The notes beneath the pieces are model-generated. The model was given only the letters and a program-made list of their open reading frames with translations, was not told where the DNA came from and did not search any database. DNA of 64,000 nt. Origin: Myxococcales bacterium (lineage in GTDB: Bacteria > Myxococcota_A > Polyangia > Polyangiales > Polyangiaceae). A program made the position numbers and the translations under genes. The stretch lies in the NCBI GenBank assembly GCA_016794345.1, contig JAEUKE010000153.1, positions 62,001 to 126,000 of the forward strand, written 5' to 3'. Shown in pieces: positions 50,621-60,179 of this stretch; the stretch's first letter is position 1, and each line of letters opens with the position of its first letter.

Positions 50621-50649
50621 ATTCTTGCACCGGCGCACCGCTCAATCAA
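50621..50649 (-). promoter_or_regulatory. Possible sigma-70 promoter of the small basic protein gene
   Basis: On the minus strand TTGATT, a 17-bp spacer and AAGAAT, with the ATG at 50608 about 12 bp downstream, which would leave almost no leader. The gap 50609-50728 is AT-richer than the genome average. Confidence 0.4.
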
Positions 50650-50728
50650 ATCAACGTGCGCTTTCGGGCGACTTCGAGCGGACATATTACGGCCGTCTCC
50701 GCCATCTCAAACCAACGTTCCGGTCGCT

Positions 50729-51997
50729 TCAATCGACGCAGCTTCTCCAGATCGACAGACCGACGAGCAGCGCCAGGAGCGGAAACGCGAGGCGGACGAA
50801 GCCCACGAAATCGGCGAGCACCCCCTTGGCTGCGCGCCGCGTGAGCTCCTTTTTCCCCACGACGAGCGCACGCTCCTTGGCGATGACAGCCCTCTCCTCG
50901 TCGTCGACCGGGTCGTCGCCCTCCAAGAAGTGCAGATGATGCTCCGTCTCGTGGTCGATCGTCTCTTCGATCTCCGCTCTCACGTCGAAGCTCTCGTCCA
51001 GCCGCTTTTCCTCACGAAAGCTCCGGTAATAGAGCCGTATCTCGGGCGACGCCGGGCCGATTGCCCCGTCCCCCTCGAGCGCGCCCGGCGTGTAGCAGCC
51101 GAGGAGCGGGGAGCCTCCGTCGTCACAGGCCGGCACGCCGAAGTCCACCACGACCGGGACGTTCCGCACGCCGCGCGCGCGGAACACGCGTTTTGTCGTC
51201 TCGCGCACCCACCGCGCGAACGTCTCCTCGTCCGGGAAGCCAGCGACCTCCGACTCCGGCCGCTCGGGATCGGCGAGCGGCGCCAGCGCGTCGAGCTCAC
51301 GGTCGGCCGGGACCGGGTGCTCGTTGCGCGCGCCGCACGCGCAGACCACCTCGGCCATCGAGCGAGGGGAATAGTGCGCGCGCTCCCACAAGGCGGCGAT
51401 CGCCGTCCAGGCTTCGTCGTCGGCCCGCTCGAGGCCGGACGCGATGGCCCGCGCGGTCTTCGATCGCCCGAGCTCCCGCACGCCGAGCGCCGTGATCACG
51501 GCCCGGCTGAGGTCCAGCGGGCCGTTTGCTCGGGCGAGCACCTGCGCCTCACCCACGGTCCGCGGCGCCAGGCGGATCGTGCGCGCGGCGCCTTCGTCCG
51601 AGAACACCGTGGGGATGGCCCACCGGCGATCGAAGTCGAACGGCGCGTCGAGCTCCGGATCGTCGAGCTCGTCGTCGACGAACGGCCCGATCTCGAACGC
51701 CTCCGACGGCGTGAGCGTCACCGGCTCGCCGCAGTTGTGGCACGGGAAGGTCCGCGGCCCCTCCTCGACGAGACCGGCCCGGAGCACGAGCGCGCGCAGG
51801 AGGTGAGCGTCGCGCAGCTCGAGATCGTCGAGCGCGATCACCTCCCCGTCTTCGTCGGTGATCGCACGCGGCGCCGCGAGCACCGCGAAGGCCCTCGCGA
51901 TGGGAGCCAACGTCTCGCCCGGATCCGCGGCCGCGGCGAGCGCCTCCTGGGACAGCCGCACCTTGCGGCCCGAGGGCAGCGTCACCCGAGGCGGCAC
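50729..51997 (-). CDS. Zincin-like metallopeptidase with zinc ribbons and a C-terminal membrane segment
   Basis: 422 residues from GTG 51997; the true start is unclear because the frame is open upstream and the upstream gene ends at 52051 (CTG at 52054 would make a CTGA overlap, and CTG 52027 has AGGAGG at good distance). Features: two CxxC ribbons (FPCHNCGEPV, VCACGARN), a motif HETEHH with a Glu (DHETEHHLHFLEG), the HExxHH of a zincin-like fold, and a last hydrophobic segment (FPLLALLVGLSIW). Many regions suggest a protein with its own regulation. Substrate unknown. Translated right after the DUF4388 gene. Confidence 0.6.
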   Translation of the reverse strand: MPPRVTLPSGRKVRLSQEALAAAADPGETLAPIARAFAVLAAPRAITDEDGEVIALDDLELRDAHLLRALVLRAGLVEEGPRTFPCHNCGEPVTLTPSEAFEIGPFVDDELDDPELDAPFDFDRRWAIPTVFSDEGAARTIRLAPRTVGEAQVLARANGPLDLSRAVITALGVRELGRSKTARAIASGLERADDEAWTAIAALWERAHYSPRSMAEVVCACGARNEHPVPADRELDALAPLADPERPESEVAGFPDEETFARWVRETTKRVFRARGVRNVPVVVDFGVPACDDGGSPLLGCYTPGALEGDGAIGPASPEIRLYYRSFREEKRLDESFDVRAEIEETIDHETEHHLHFLEGDDPVDDEERAVIAKERALVVGKKELTRRAAKGVLADFVGFVRLAFPLLALLVGLSIWRSCVD

Positions 51998-52050
51998 TGC
52001 GCGCTTCGACCAGCGTTTGTCGCGCAGCGCCTCGCCCTCCTCGATCCGGA

Positions 52051-53694
52051 TCAGCGCCGGAAGAGGCGCTTGAGGAAGCCGGTCTCGCCGCGGCGAGTGG
52101 GCTTTGCCTCGTCGAGCGAGGCGAGCTCCGCCTTGGCCTCGGCGTTGTCGGGCTCGAGCTCGAGGACGCGACGGTAGTCGCTGAGCGCGCCCGGGTCGTT
52201 GCCCAGCTTCTTGCGGATGCGACCCCGGACGAGGCGAGCGAGCGCCCTGTCGTCGCGCTCCCGGATCAGATCGTCGAGCTCGACGGTCAGCGCCTTCAGG
52301 TCGGGGTGGGGCTCGAGGGAGCGAGCCCACACGCCGATCAGCGAGATCTCCTTCGCTTGGTCGGAGTCCAGCTGGCCGTCGCCCTCGAGGCGAGCGAGCG
52401 CGAGCACGCAGATCTCGGCGGCCGTGGAGGGATCTTTTTCGTCGATCTTCTCGCGCGCGAGCTTCACGAGCGCTTCGTGGGAGAGGCCGCGGACGGCGTC
52501 GGCGATCAGGCGGCGGCTGGACTCCTCGCCGCCGGAGGGCTCATCGACGATCGCCGCCGCTTCGGTCGACGCTGCGTCGGGGGGGACGCTCTCCGCAGGC
52601 TCCGCGGCCTTGGCAGGTGCCTGGCCGGCCTCGTTCGTGATCGACGGCACGCTCGAGCGAGCCGTCGCGGCCTCCACACCTCGCTTCGACGAAGGCGGGG
52701 GGACCTCCGCGCTGGCCTGCTCCGGGCCGAGGGCGGCGGGCGGGACCTGCACGACCTCGACCGGAGGAGGCGGCACCGACTCGCCCTCGTCGCGCGGGAC
52801 GATGGCCCTGCCCTTCACGTTGAGCGACCGAACGGAGCGTTGGCCCTGCACGCGCTCGTCGAGCGCGGCGCCCTTGCGGTGCACCTCCGAGCGGAGCCGC
52901 ACCTTGGCCACGCTCTTCGGCTTGTCGCCGAGGCCCACGGGCAGGCCCTTCCCGAGGTCGAGCAGGCGCGTCAGCATCATCGTGTAGACGAAGTTCCGCA
53001 CGACCTGCTGCGAGCAGCCCTCGATGGTCTCGAGCTCCGCGAGCGTCGTCGGCTCGAGGTTCAAGAGCTCCACCACGAGCGCCTCGTCTTCACAGAGGTC
53101 GAGCCGATCGAGCGGCGCCTCGGGGTGCAGCTTGAGCGGCGCGTTGCCGAGCAGATCGAGCGTGGCCTGGTAGAGGGTCGAGGCCTGACCGTGCTCGCGG
53201 ATGCCCTGACAGATCAGATCGAGCGGCTCGAGGCTCGCGGGCTCGCCGCCGTAGTCCTGGAGCGTCTGCGCGCCCTCGAAGTAGCGGAAGGTCGTCTGCG
53301 CAGGCAGGCCGAAGAACCGCGTCATTCGCGCGCGGAACTGTCGCTCGAGGGCCGCCTCGAGGGCGGCGGGCTCGACGTAGCCCGAGAGCACCAAAAGATC
53401 ACCGAGCAAGCCGCCCTTCATCGCGGCCGCCCCCTCGACGGTCTCGGCGCTCACGACGCCGTCCTCCACGAGCAGGGCGCCGAGACGGGCGAACTCGTCG
53501 CCCTCCTTGATCTTGATGGGCGCGCCCCGCTCGAAACGGATGGCGTGGGTCGTCCCTCCGGGCTCGATCAGGAACAGCTCACCATCCAACCGCCGCTCGA
53601 GAGCGAACACGGCCAAATGTGCGAACGGCGTCTGCGCGAGCTCCCCCTCCGCAGTCGGGGGGGTGTCGGGGACCATGGGTTGCCACGCTACCAC
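52051..53694 (-). CDS. DUF4388/TPR regulator-like protein
   Basis: 547 residues from GTG/ATG at 53694 (an ATG six codons later is an alternative). The first 110 residues are a DUF4388-type domain (HLAVFALERRLDGELFLIEPGGTTHAIRFERGAPIKIK). The rest continues with a second repeat of that type to about 230, a Pro/Ala/Ser-rich linker (about 290-390), and TPR-like helices at the end (PSTAAEICVLALARL, GALSDYRRVLELEPDNAEAKAELASLDEAKP). DUF4388 often occurs with signalling modules in delta-proteobacteria. Divergent from an NtrC-type gene. Confidence 0.75.
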   Translation of the reverse strand: MVAWQPMVPDTPPTAEGELAQTPFAHLAVFALERRLDGELFLIEPGGTTHAIRFERGAPIKIKEGDEFARLGALLVEDGVVSAETVEGAAAMKGGLLGDLLVLSGYVEPAALEAALERQFRARMTRFFGLPAQTTFRYFEGAQTLQDYGGEPASLEPLDLICQGIREHGQASTLYQATLDLLGNAPLKLHPEAPLDRLDLCEDEALVVELLNLEPTTLAELETIEGCSQQVVRNFVYTMMLTRLLDLGKGLPVGLGDKPKSVAKVRLRSEVHRKGAALDERVQGQRSVRSLNVKGRAIVPRDEGESVPPPPVEVVQVPPAALGPEQASAEVPPPSSKRGVEAATARSSVPSITNEAGQAPAKAAEPAESVPPDAASTEAAAIVDEPSGGEESSRRLIADAVRGLSHEALVKLAREKIDEKDPSTAAEICVLALARLEGDGQLDSDQAKEISLIGVWARSLEPHPDLKALTVELDDLIRERDDRALARLVRGRIRKKLGNDPGALSDYRRVLELEPDNAEAKAELASLDEAKPTRRGETGFLKRLFRR

Positions 53695-53744
53695 AGCTCC
53701 GCAATCACTTTCGACCCTCGGTGGAAAGGCTCTACGCTTCGGGG

Positions 53745-55124
53745 ATGGCCCGCGCGCACGTCCTCGTCCTCGACGACGAGAGGTCGATCCTGACGACCCT
53801 CCAGAAGGCCCTCTCGCTCGAGGGCTACACCGTGGATGTCGCCGGAGGCGTGAAGATCGCCGAGGAAAAGCTGGCCAAGACCAGCTACGACATCGCGCTC
53901 TTCGACGTCGCGCTGCCCGACGGTGATGGTGTGACCCTGCTCCAGAAAGTGCGAGCAGGTGGGAACGACCTCCCCGTTGTCATGATGAGCGGACACGCGA
54001 CAGTCGACGCCGCCGTGCGGGCGACCCGTCTCGGCGCGTTCGATTTCCTCGAGAAGCCCGTCTCGACAGACCGGCTCCTCCTCGTGCTCGAGAACGCCCT
54101 GCGCCTGACACGTGCCGAGGCAGAGGCCAAGGTCCTGCGAAGGCAGGCCGGCCTCGGCGAGCTCATCGGGCAGAGCCGCGCGATGCAGCAGCTCCGCGAG
54201 CAGGTCGAACGCGCGGCCAAGGCGACCGCCACGGTGCTCGTCATCGGTGAGCGCGGGACGGGCAAGGAGCTCGTCGCCCGCGCGATCCACGCCGCATCCA
54301 AGCGCGCGAAGGGCCCGCTCGAGAAGATGAACTGCGCGGCCATCCCGAGCGAGCTCTTCGAGAGCGAGCTGTTCGGTCACGAGGCCGGCGCGTTCACCGG
54401 CGCGACGAAGCAGCGGCGCGGCAAGTTCGAGCGCGCCAGCGGCGGCACGCTCTTCCTCGACGAGATCGGTGACATGCCCCTGCCCATGCAAGCGAAGCTC
54501 CTCCGCGTCTTGCAGGAGCGAGAGATCGAGCGCGTCGGCGGTAGCGAGATCTTGAAGGTCGACGTGCGAGTCGTCGCAGCCACGAACCGCGACCTCACCC
54601 AGATGTGCTCCGAAGAGAAGTTCCGCGCCGACCTCTACGACCGCCTGAACGTCCTGCCGCTCCAGCTGCCCCCGCTCCGCTCGAGGCGCGACGACATCCC
54701 CGAGCTGTGCTCGCACTTCTTGTCCCTCGCCATGGCGGCGAACGACAGGCCGGGCATGCGCCTCACGGAGGCGGCGATCGCGGCGCTCTCGGCGCACAGC
54801 TACCCGGGCAACGTCCGCGAGCTGAGGAACGTGATCGAGCGACTCGTCATCCTCTCGCCCGATGAGACGATCAGCGACGCCGAGGTCCGGACGTGCCTGG
54901 GCGGCGGCGCGGTCCCAGCAGGCAACCTCTACCGCGCAGGCGTGCCTTTCCGGGTCCTGTCGGAGGAGGCCGAGCGGGCGATCCTCGAGCAGGCGCTCAC
55001 GCATCACCAGGGCCAGATGGCCGCGACGGCGCGCTCGCTCGGCCTCGAGCGCAGCCACCTCTACAAGAAATGCAAGGCGCTCGGGCTGCGTCGGGCCGAC
55101 AGCGAGCCCGACGACGTCGAGTGA
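53745..55124 (+). CDS. NtrC-family sigma-54-dependent response regulator (canonical GAFTGA)
   Basis: 459 residues from ATG 53745. Receiver domain with DDE pair, phospho-acceptor Asp54 and a KPV lysine; AAA+ domain with Walker A GERGTGKE (168-175), the sigma-54 loop GAFTGA (215-220), Walker B GGTLFLDEIGDMP; Fis-type HTH at the end (MAATARSLGLERSHLYKKCKAL). Unlike the first NtrC-type protein in the window it keeps the canonical GAFTGA. The divergent DUF4388 gene is 50 bp away. Cognate kinase and targets unknown. Confidence 0.93.
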   Translation: MARAHVLVLDDERSILTTLQKALSLEGYTVDVAGGVKIAEEKLAKTSYDIALFDVALPDGDGVTLLQKVRAGGNDLPVVMMSGHATVDAAVRATRLGAFDFLEKPVSTDRLLLVLENALRLTRAEAEAKVLRRQAGLGELIGQSRAMQQLREQVERAAKATATVLVIGERGTGKELVARAIHAASKRAKGPLEKMNCAAIPSELFESELFGHEAGAFTGATKQRRGKFERASGGTLFLDEIGDMPLPMQAKLLRVLQEREIERVGGSEILKVDVRVVAATNRDLTQMCSEEKFRADLYDRLNVLPLQLPPLRSRRDDIPELCSHFLSLAMAANDRPGMRLTEAAIAALSAHSYPGNVRELRNVIERLVILSPDETISDAEVRTCLGGGAVPAGNLYRAGVPFRVLSEEAERAILEQALTHHQGQMAATARSLGLERSHLYKKCKALGLRRADSEPDDVE

Positions 55125-55128
55125 TGGG

Positions 55129-57921
55129 TCACTTCGCGGCTCGGGCAGCGACGGTCTTCTCGAACGCGCGGGCTTGCTCCGCGAGCTTCGGTTGGCCGAG
55201 CTTGTCGTAGCCCTTGGCGAGCTCGCGGTAGATCTCGGCGAGCATCGAGGGAGGCGCGCCGGCGACGATGGCGCTGTTGTATTCGTAGACGGCCGTGACA
55301 TGCCGGCCCGTCTTCGCGAGCGCGCGCGCGTAGAGCCGGTGGACCTCCGGGTTCGCCAGATCGACGAAGACCGCGCCTTCGCCGACCTTCGCCGCCTCCT
55401 CCCAGCGGCCGCGGGCGACGAGGCCCTCGAGCAGCCGCCCCCAGGCCGCGCGGTCGTGTTGCTCGAGCAGGACGTAGCGCGAGAGCTCGGCGATCTCGGT
55501 GCGCTCGTCGCCAAGCTTCCGCGCGATCTTGATCAGGTTCGCGACGGGCTCGGGCTGCGAGGGGTCGAGCTTGCTCGCGGCCGCGAGCGCGTCGCGTGCG
55601 CCCTTCGTGTCCTCCATCGCGAGGGCGATGGACGCGAGCTTCATCCGCACCGCGTAGCCGTCGTGTTTGTTCGCGATCATCTTGTCGAGGTGTTGTTTGG
55701 CGGCGGCGGCGTTCGCCTTCTCGTCGCCCTCCTTCTCCAGCGCCAGGTCGGCGAGGATGTAGCTCGCGTCGGGGTTCGAAGGATCGACGCGGATCGCCTC
55801 GGCGAGCGCGGCCTGCCCCTCTTTCTGCTTGCCCGCGCGGAAGCGGGCGATGGCGAGCTCGACGAGCTTGCGTCCATCGGCCGGCGCCTTCTTCACGGCG
55901 TCCTCTGCGTCCTCCAGGCTCGGCGCATGCAGGTCGGGGACGTATTGTCCGTCGTAGCGAGCGAGCTTCTTCTGCAGCCACGCTCGGTACTCGCGATCGA
56001 GCTCCGCCGCGCTGACGCCGAGCGAGGCCTGCACGACCTCGGGCGTCTTCTGGCCGTTCGCCCACTTCGGCATCATCGAGACGACCTTGTCCCAGCCGTA
56101 CCTCTCGACCATGAAGACGACGATCTGGCTGGCTGCGTAGTAGGCCATGGTCACCTCCTCCACGCTGTCGACGTGGGTGAAGGCGCGGTTGAAGCCGGCG
56201 ACCGCGGGGATACGCCCGCCCTTCAGCGCGGCGTAGAGCTGCGGGTCCTCCTCGCGTTGCCACTCCGGCCGGCGGACGATGGTCTCGTATTCGCTGAGGC
56301 CCTCCGTGTACCACCGCGGGACGTGGTTCTTCGACAGCTGGATGGCGAACACGTGGCCGAGCTCGTGCCAGAGCACGTTGCCCCAATTGAAGGGCGCCGC
56401 GCGCGGGCTCATGAACGCGAGCGTCTGACCAAAACAGACGCCCTGGATCCCCACGTTCGGTAGGCCGCTCGTGCGGACGCTGAAGTGCTCCTCGTCCGCG
56501 TAGAGCTCGATCGACACGGGTGTCTTCGGCGTGAACTGGTAACGCTTCACCATCGAGCCCCACGCCTCCTCGAGGAGGCGCGGCACGTAGCGCTCGAGCA
56601 CGGCCTGGTCGTCCTTCGCGTAGCGCATCCGGAAGGTCTGCCCCTGGACCGTCAGGTATCCGTTTGCGATGTCGCGCTCGTACAGGTTCAGCGTGTTGAA
56701 GACGCGGACGTTGAACTTGTCCTTCTCCCAGGCCTTCCGCAGCGCCTCGACCCCCTGGTCCTCCTTGCCCGCGCGGATCAGGTTGAGGCCGAGCGCCGCA
56801 TAGGCCTTGGCGTCCCGTGGGTCGAGGTTCGTCGCCTTCTCCATGAAGGAGACGATGTCGTCATACCGGTGCTCCCACTCGGCGAACTCCCCTACCACCT
56901 GGTAGAAACGCGAGTACTCCGGGTTCAGGCCGAGCACCTTCTTCTCGAACGTGTCGAAGCCCTTGGGGTCGTCCGCCAAGAAGCGGATCGCGGCCTTCAT
57001 GCTCAGGAGCTCGAGGTCGTTCGGGTTGGTGGCGAGCCCCTGGTCGGCGGCCTTGTCGGCCGCCTCGATGTCGAGGTCGCGCAGGGCAAGCCCGGCCTTC
57101 ACGAAGAACGCGCTCGGCAGCGCCGGGTTCACCGAGAGGGCTCGGCGCAGCTCGCTGTCGGCGCCGTCGAAGTCCATCGCGTTCTCCAGCATGACGCGCG
57201 CCTTCATGACCCGGACGCGCGGGTCGTTCGGCGCGAGCGCCTCCGCCTCCTTCACGACGGCGCCGGCGCCTCCCGGGTTGTATTTGTCGAGGAAGAGGTC
57301 GGCGCGGCTGAGGAGCGTCTCGATCCGGGTCTTGCCGCCCGCCTTCTCCGCGTCGTTGTAGGCGTCGTTTGCGTCGCGCGCGCTGCGGAGCAGGTGCGCC
57401 GCGCGGCCCACCATGGTGAGCCCGTCCGCGTCGGTGCTCTTGATCGTGTCGTTGTTGTAGTCCTGAATGAGCGTCATGAGCGGCGCCCGCGCGTCCGCCC
57501 GCTTTCCCGTCTGGATCAGGTACTCTCCGAGCAAGAGCCGAGCGCGCCGCGCCTCGGGCTCCGCCTCGACGTCACGGAGCGCCGCGATCGCGTCGGCGAC
57601 CTTGCCGCGGGCGGCGAGCGCCTCTGCCCGGAGGGCCACGGCGGCGGGCTTCAGCGCTTTGTCCTTCGCGGCGCGCTCGGCGCTCTTCTCCGCTTCGGCG
57701 TATTTGCCCGTGCGCAGCTCGATCTCGGCGCGCAGCAGGTCCGCTGCGGCGGCGTCTTTGCCCGACGCCGGCTTCAGCGCCTCCAGGGCTTCGGTGTAAG
57801 CCCCCCGATCCACGAGCTTGCGGACGTCGGCGAGCGAGCCCTGCTCCGCCGAGGCGGACACCGTGGTGAGCGTGAGCGCGAGCGCCGCCGCGAGACCGGC
57901 GGAGGAGACGAGTCTTCGCAT
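55129..57921 (-). CDS. TPR-rich secreted metallopeptidase (peptidase MA-like)
   Basis: 930 residues with a signal peptide (AAALALTLTTVSASAEQG). About 60 to 440 and 660 to 920 are TPR arrays. Between them is a gluzincin core: NWGNVLWHELGHVFAIQLSKNHV with HELGH at 519-523, and downstream WYTEGLSEYE with the third ligand Glu. Such domains cleave peptides near the N-terminus in M1-like enzymes. The tetratricopeptide arms may hold substrates or link to partners. It ends 4 bp after the NtrC-type gene. Confidence 0.82.
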   Translation of the reverse strand: MRRLVSSAGLAAALALTLTTVSASAEQGSLADVRKLVDRGAYTEALEALKPASGKDAAAADLLRAEIELRTGKYAEAEKSAERAAKDKALKPAAVALRAEALAARGKVADAIAALRDVEAEPEARRARLLLGEYLIQTGKRADARAPLMTLIQDYNNDTIKSTDADGLTMVGRAAHLLRSARDANDAYNDAEKAGGKTRIETLLSRADLFLDKYNPGGAGAVVKEAEALAPNDPRVRVMKARVMLENAMDFDGADSELRRALSVNPALPSAFFVKAGLALRDLDIEAADKAADQGLATNPNDLELLSMKAAIRFLADDPKGFDTFEKKVLGLNPEYSRFYQVVGEFAEWEHRYDDIVSFMEKATNLDPRDAKAYAALGLNLIRAGKEDQGVEALRKAWEKDKFNVRVFNTLNLYERDIANGYLTVQGQTFRMRYAKDDQAVLERYVPRLLEEAWGSMVKRYQFTPKTPVSIELYADEEHFSVRTSGLPNVGIQGVCFGQTLAFMSPRAAPFNWGNVLWHELGHVFAIQLSKNHVPRWYTEGLSEYETIVRRPEWQREEDPQLYAALKGGRIPAVAGFNRAFTHVDSVEEVTMAYYAASQIVVFMVERYGWDKVVSMMPKWANGQKTPEVVQASLGVSAAELDREYRAWLQKKLARYDGQYVPDLHAPSLEDAEDAVKKAPADGRKLVELAIARFRAGKQKEGQAALAEAIRVDPSNPDASYILADLALEKEGDEKANAAAAKQHLDKMIANKHDGYAVRMKLASIALAMEDTKGARDALAAASKLDPSQPEPVANLIKIARKLGDERTEIAELSRYVLLEQHDRAAWGRLLEGLVARGRWEEAAKVGEGAVFVDLANPEVHRLYARALAKTGRHVTAVYEYNSAIVAGAPPSMLAEIYRELAKGYDKLGQPKLAEQARAFEKTVAARAAK

Positions 57922-57958
57922 GAGCGGCTAGCTTACCCGGCGCGAGCGCCGGAGCCAG

Positions 57959-58888
57959 TCACCCGAGCGCGCGGCGGGCGACGGCGAAGAGGGCGTCGAT
58001 CACCGCGTCTCGTGCGCCCACGGCCGGCGCGCGCGCGTAAGCGAGCCCCGCATCGCGCGCGGCGGCCGCGCCGTCCACGTCCAGATCGTAGAGGGTCTCG
58101 ACGTGCTCGGAGATGAACCCGATGGGCGCCACCACCGCGGCCCGCGCCCCGCGTGAGGCTGCCTGCCGCATCACCTCCACGAAGTCCGGCCCCAGCCAGG
58201 GTCCGCCCGAGGCGCCCTGGCTCTGGAAGGCGACCTCGACCGGGTAGCCACGCGACACGAAGCGCTCGGCGACGCGCGCCGCCATGGCGCGGAAGTCCTT
58301 CTCGTAGGGATCCCCCGCCGCGATGACGCGGGTCGGGAGCGAGTGCGCCGTGAGGAGGATCTCGGTGCGCGCGGGCTCGCTCTCGCCCAGGCGGACGAGC
58401 GCCTCCTCGATTGTCGCGGCGAAGGCGTCGAGGAGCGCAGGCTCCTCCCCCCAGGACGGCGCACGAATGACGGTCATGTCATTCATCTTGGCGGCCGCTT
58501 CTTCGACCGCGCCGTGGTAGACGTGGACCGACTGCGGCGCGAGCGGGAGGCTGAGCACGCGCTTGGCGCCGAGCGCGGCGAGCTCGCCGAGGACCTCCGC
58601 CGGGTACGGGTGCCAGAGACGCCCGGCCGCGCGGCAAGGGACGCCGAGCCGCGCTTCGAGCAGCTCCGCCTGGCGTCGCGAGGTGGACATCAGCGGGGAC
58701 GGGCCGATGATCTCGTAGCGGCGGCGGACCTCCGCCACGAGCTCGGGCGGAGCGGGGTGCCCGCGCCGCACGTTTCGGAGGAAGGCCTCCAGATCGGCGA
58801 GGTCCGAGATCGTGCCGTGGCAGGTGAGAATGACGGCGTCGGTCACCGCGCGTGCGTATCGCGACCGGCGCTGGCTTGGAAGGCTCAT
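57959..58888 (-). CDS. hemH: Ferrochelatase
   Basis: 309 residues from ATG 58888; a GTG at 58846 giving 295 residues is equally possible because homology begins near VTDAVILTCHGT. It inserts ferrous iron into protoporphyrin IX or coproporphyrin III. TAHSLPTR has the conserved metal-binding His, and IGFISEHVETLYDLD the conserved Glu, as in the B. subtilis enzyme. Which of the two porphyrins it uses is open. Divergent from the phosphoesterase gene. Confidence 0.88.
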   Translation of the reverse strand: MSLPSQRRSRYARAVTDAVILTCHGTISDLADLEAFLRNVRRGHPAPPELVAEVRRRYEIIGPSPLMSTSRRQAELLEARLGVPCRAAGRLWHPYPAEVLGELAALGAKRVLSLPLAPQSVHVYHGAVEEAAAKMNDMTVIRAPSWGEEPALLDAFAATIEEALVRLGESEPARTEILLTAHSLPTRVIAAGDPYEKDFRAMAARVAERFVSRGYPVEVAFQSQGASGGPWLGPDFVEVMRQAASRGARAAVVAPIGFISEHVETLYDLDVDGAAAARDAGLAYARAPAVGARDAVIDALFAVARRALG

Positions 58889-58931
58889 CTCGGGGAGCGC
58901 CGCCTGCGCGGTCGCGCGAGTCGACGCCGAG

Positions 58932-58947
58932 GTGACCCCTTGGTCAC
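58932..58947. promoter_or_regulatory. Palindrome between hemH and the phosphoesterase gene
   Basis: GTGACC, CCTT, GGTCAC in the 118-bp divergent gap. Candidate operator; no regulator identified. Confidence 0.3.
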
Positions 58948-59006
58948 GCTGCGTGTTCTTCCTTGCGCGACCCGCCGGGCGATGAAACAACCGTCCTCGC
59001 CGAGGC

Positions 59007-60179
59007 ATGGCAAAGCGAACGATCGTCGTAGGGGACCTGCACCTCGTGCGCGACACGCCGAAGGGCGCGGTCGAGGACGCGGTGCGGCTGGTGACCGAGC
59101 ACCCGGGAGCGAGGCTGGTCTTCCTCGGGGATCTGTTCGATCTCTCCGCCGACCACCCCGGCGCGCCTCGGGCTCGCGCCCTGCGCGACGCGGTGCAGAC
59201 ACACGCGGGCTTCGCGCGCGCGCTCGGCGAGCACGTGGACGGGGGCGGCGAGCTGTGGGTCGTCTCCGGCAACCACGACGCGGCCGCGGGAGATCCGGAC
59301 GAACGCGACGCGCTCATGACGGGCCTCAGGCTCGACGGCGAGCGACGCGACCGCGTCCGGACGTCGCCCTGGTTCTTCCGGGAAGGCGGCGTTCACCTCG
59401 AGCACGGGCACCTCTTCGATCCGGACAACGCCACGGCGCACCCGCTCGTCGCGGGGGCGCGCAGCCTCGGCGTCCACTTCGTGGAGGAGTTCATCGCGCC
59501 CACCGGGGCGTTCCGCTACCTCAACGCAAACGACAAGACGCCGCTCTGGCTGCTCGCGTCGGCGTTCCGCTGGTACGGCGTGCGCGGCCCGTACGTCGTC
59601 TACAAGTACTTCGACACCGCCTTCCGGGCGATGGCTGCGAGCGGCGCGACCTTCGATGCGCGCGCCGCGGAGGAGCGGGAGATCGGCGCGCGCCGTGCCG
59701 AGACCTATGCCGGCCACCACGGCGTCTCGGTCGAGCTGCTCGAGGCGCTCGACGGCATCCGCGCGGTCCCGACGATGTCGAGCTCGCTGGCCACGTTCCA
59801 GCGGCTCTACCTCGACCGGGTCGGGGCCACGGTCGCGATGATGTCCGGGCTCTTCGCCCTCGCCGCGGGGAAGCGAGCCGCCGGCCTGTCGCTTCTCTCG
59901 GCAGGCGCCCTGGCGATGGGCGCGTCGTGGGCGGCGGGCTTCGATCGGTACGGCGGCAGCGTGCCGGAGATGCTGGCCCGCGGCGCGGAAGACGTCGCGC
60001 GCGCGACCGGCGCGAAGCTCGTCGTCATGGGACACGCGCACCGCGAGGCGCTCACGGAGTCCTACGCCAACACGGGCAGCTTCTCGTTCCCACGCGACGC
60101 GCCGGGCCGTCCGTTCCTCGAGATCGAGACGACCGACGGCGCCCCGCGCGCCGTCCGCCGCTACCTGCGCGCCTCCTGA
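59007..60179 (+). CDS. Calcineurin-like metallophosphoesterase
   Basis: 390 residues with the five metallophosphoesterase blocks in order: VVGDLHL, FLGDLFD, VVSGNHDA, EHGHLFDPDN and VMGHAHREALTES. Two longer insertions lie between blocks (about 160-285). There is no signal peptide; a hydrophobic pair of segments (about 275-315: AGKRAAGLSLLSAGALAMGASWAAG) could be membrane-associated. Substrate unknown; the family includes UDP-diacylglucosamine hydrolases and other phosphodiesterases. Its end overlaps the recO gene tail to tail by 19 bp. Confidence 0.82.
   Translation: MAKRTIVVGDLHLVRDTPKGAVEDAVRLVTEHPGARLVFLGDLFDLSADHPGAPRARALRDAVQTHAGFARALGEHVDGGGELWVVSGNHDAAAGDPDERDALMTGLRLDGERRDRVRTSPWFFREGGVHLEHGHLFDPDNATAHPLVAGARSLGVHFVEEFIAPTGAFRYLNANDKTPLWLLASAFRWYGVRGPYVVYKYFDTAFRAMAASGATFDARAAEEREIGARRAETYAGHHGVSVELLEALDGIRAVPTMSSSLATFQRLYLDRVGATVAMMSGLFALAAGKRAAGLSLLSAGALAMGASWAAGFDRYGGSVPEMLARGAEDVARATGAKLVVMGHAHREALTESYANTGSFSFPRDAPGRPFLEIETTDGAPRAVRRYLRAS

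Noticed and set aside
52306..53793. A 495-codon plus-strand frame over the DUF4388 gene
   Set aside because: Antisense to a supported gene and of low-complexity composition.
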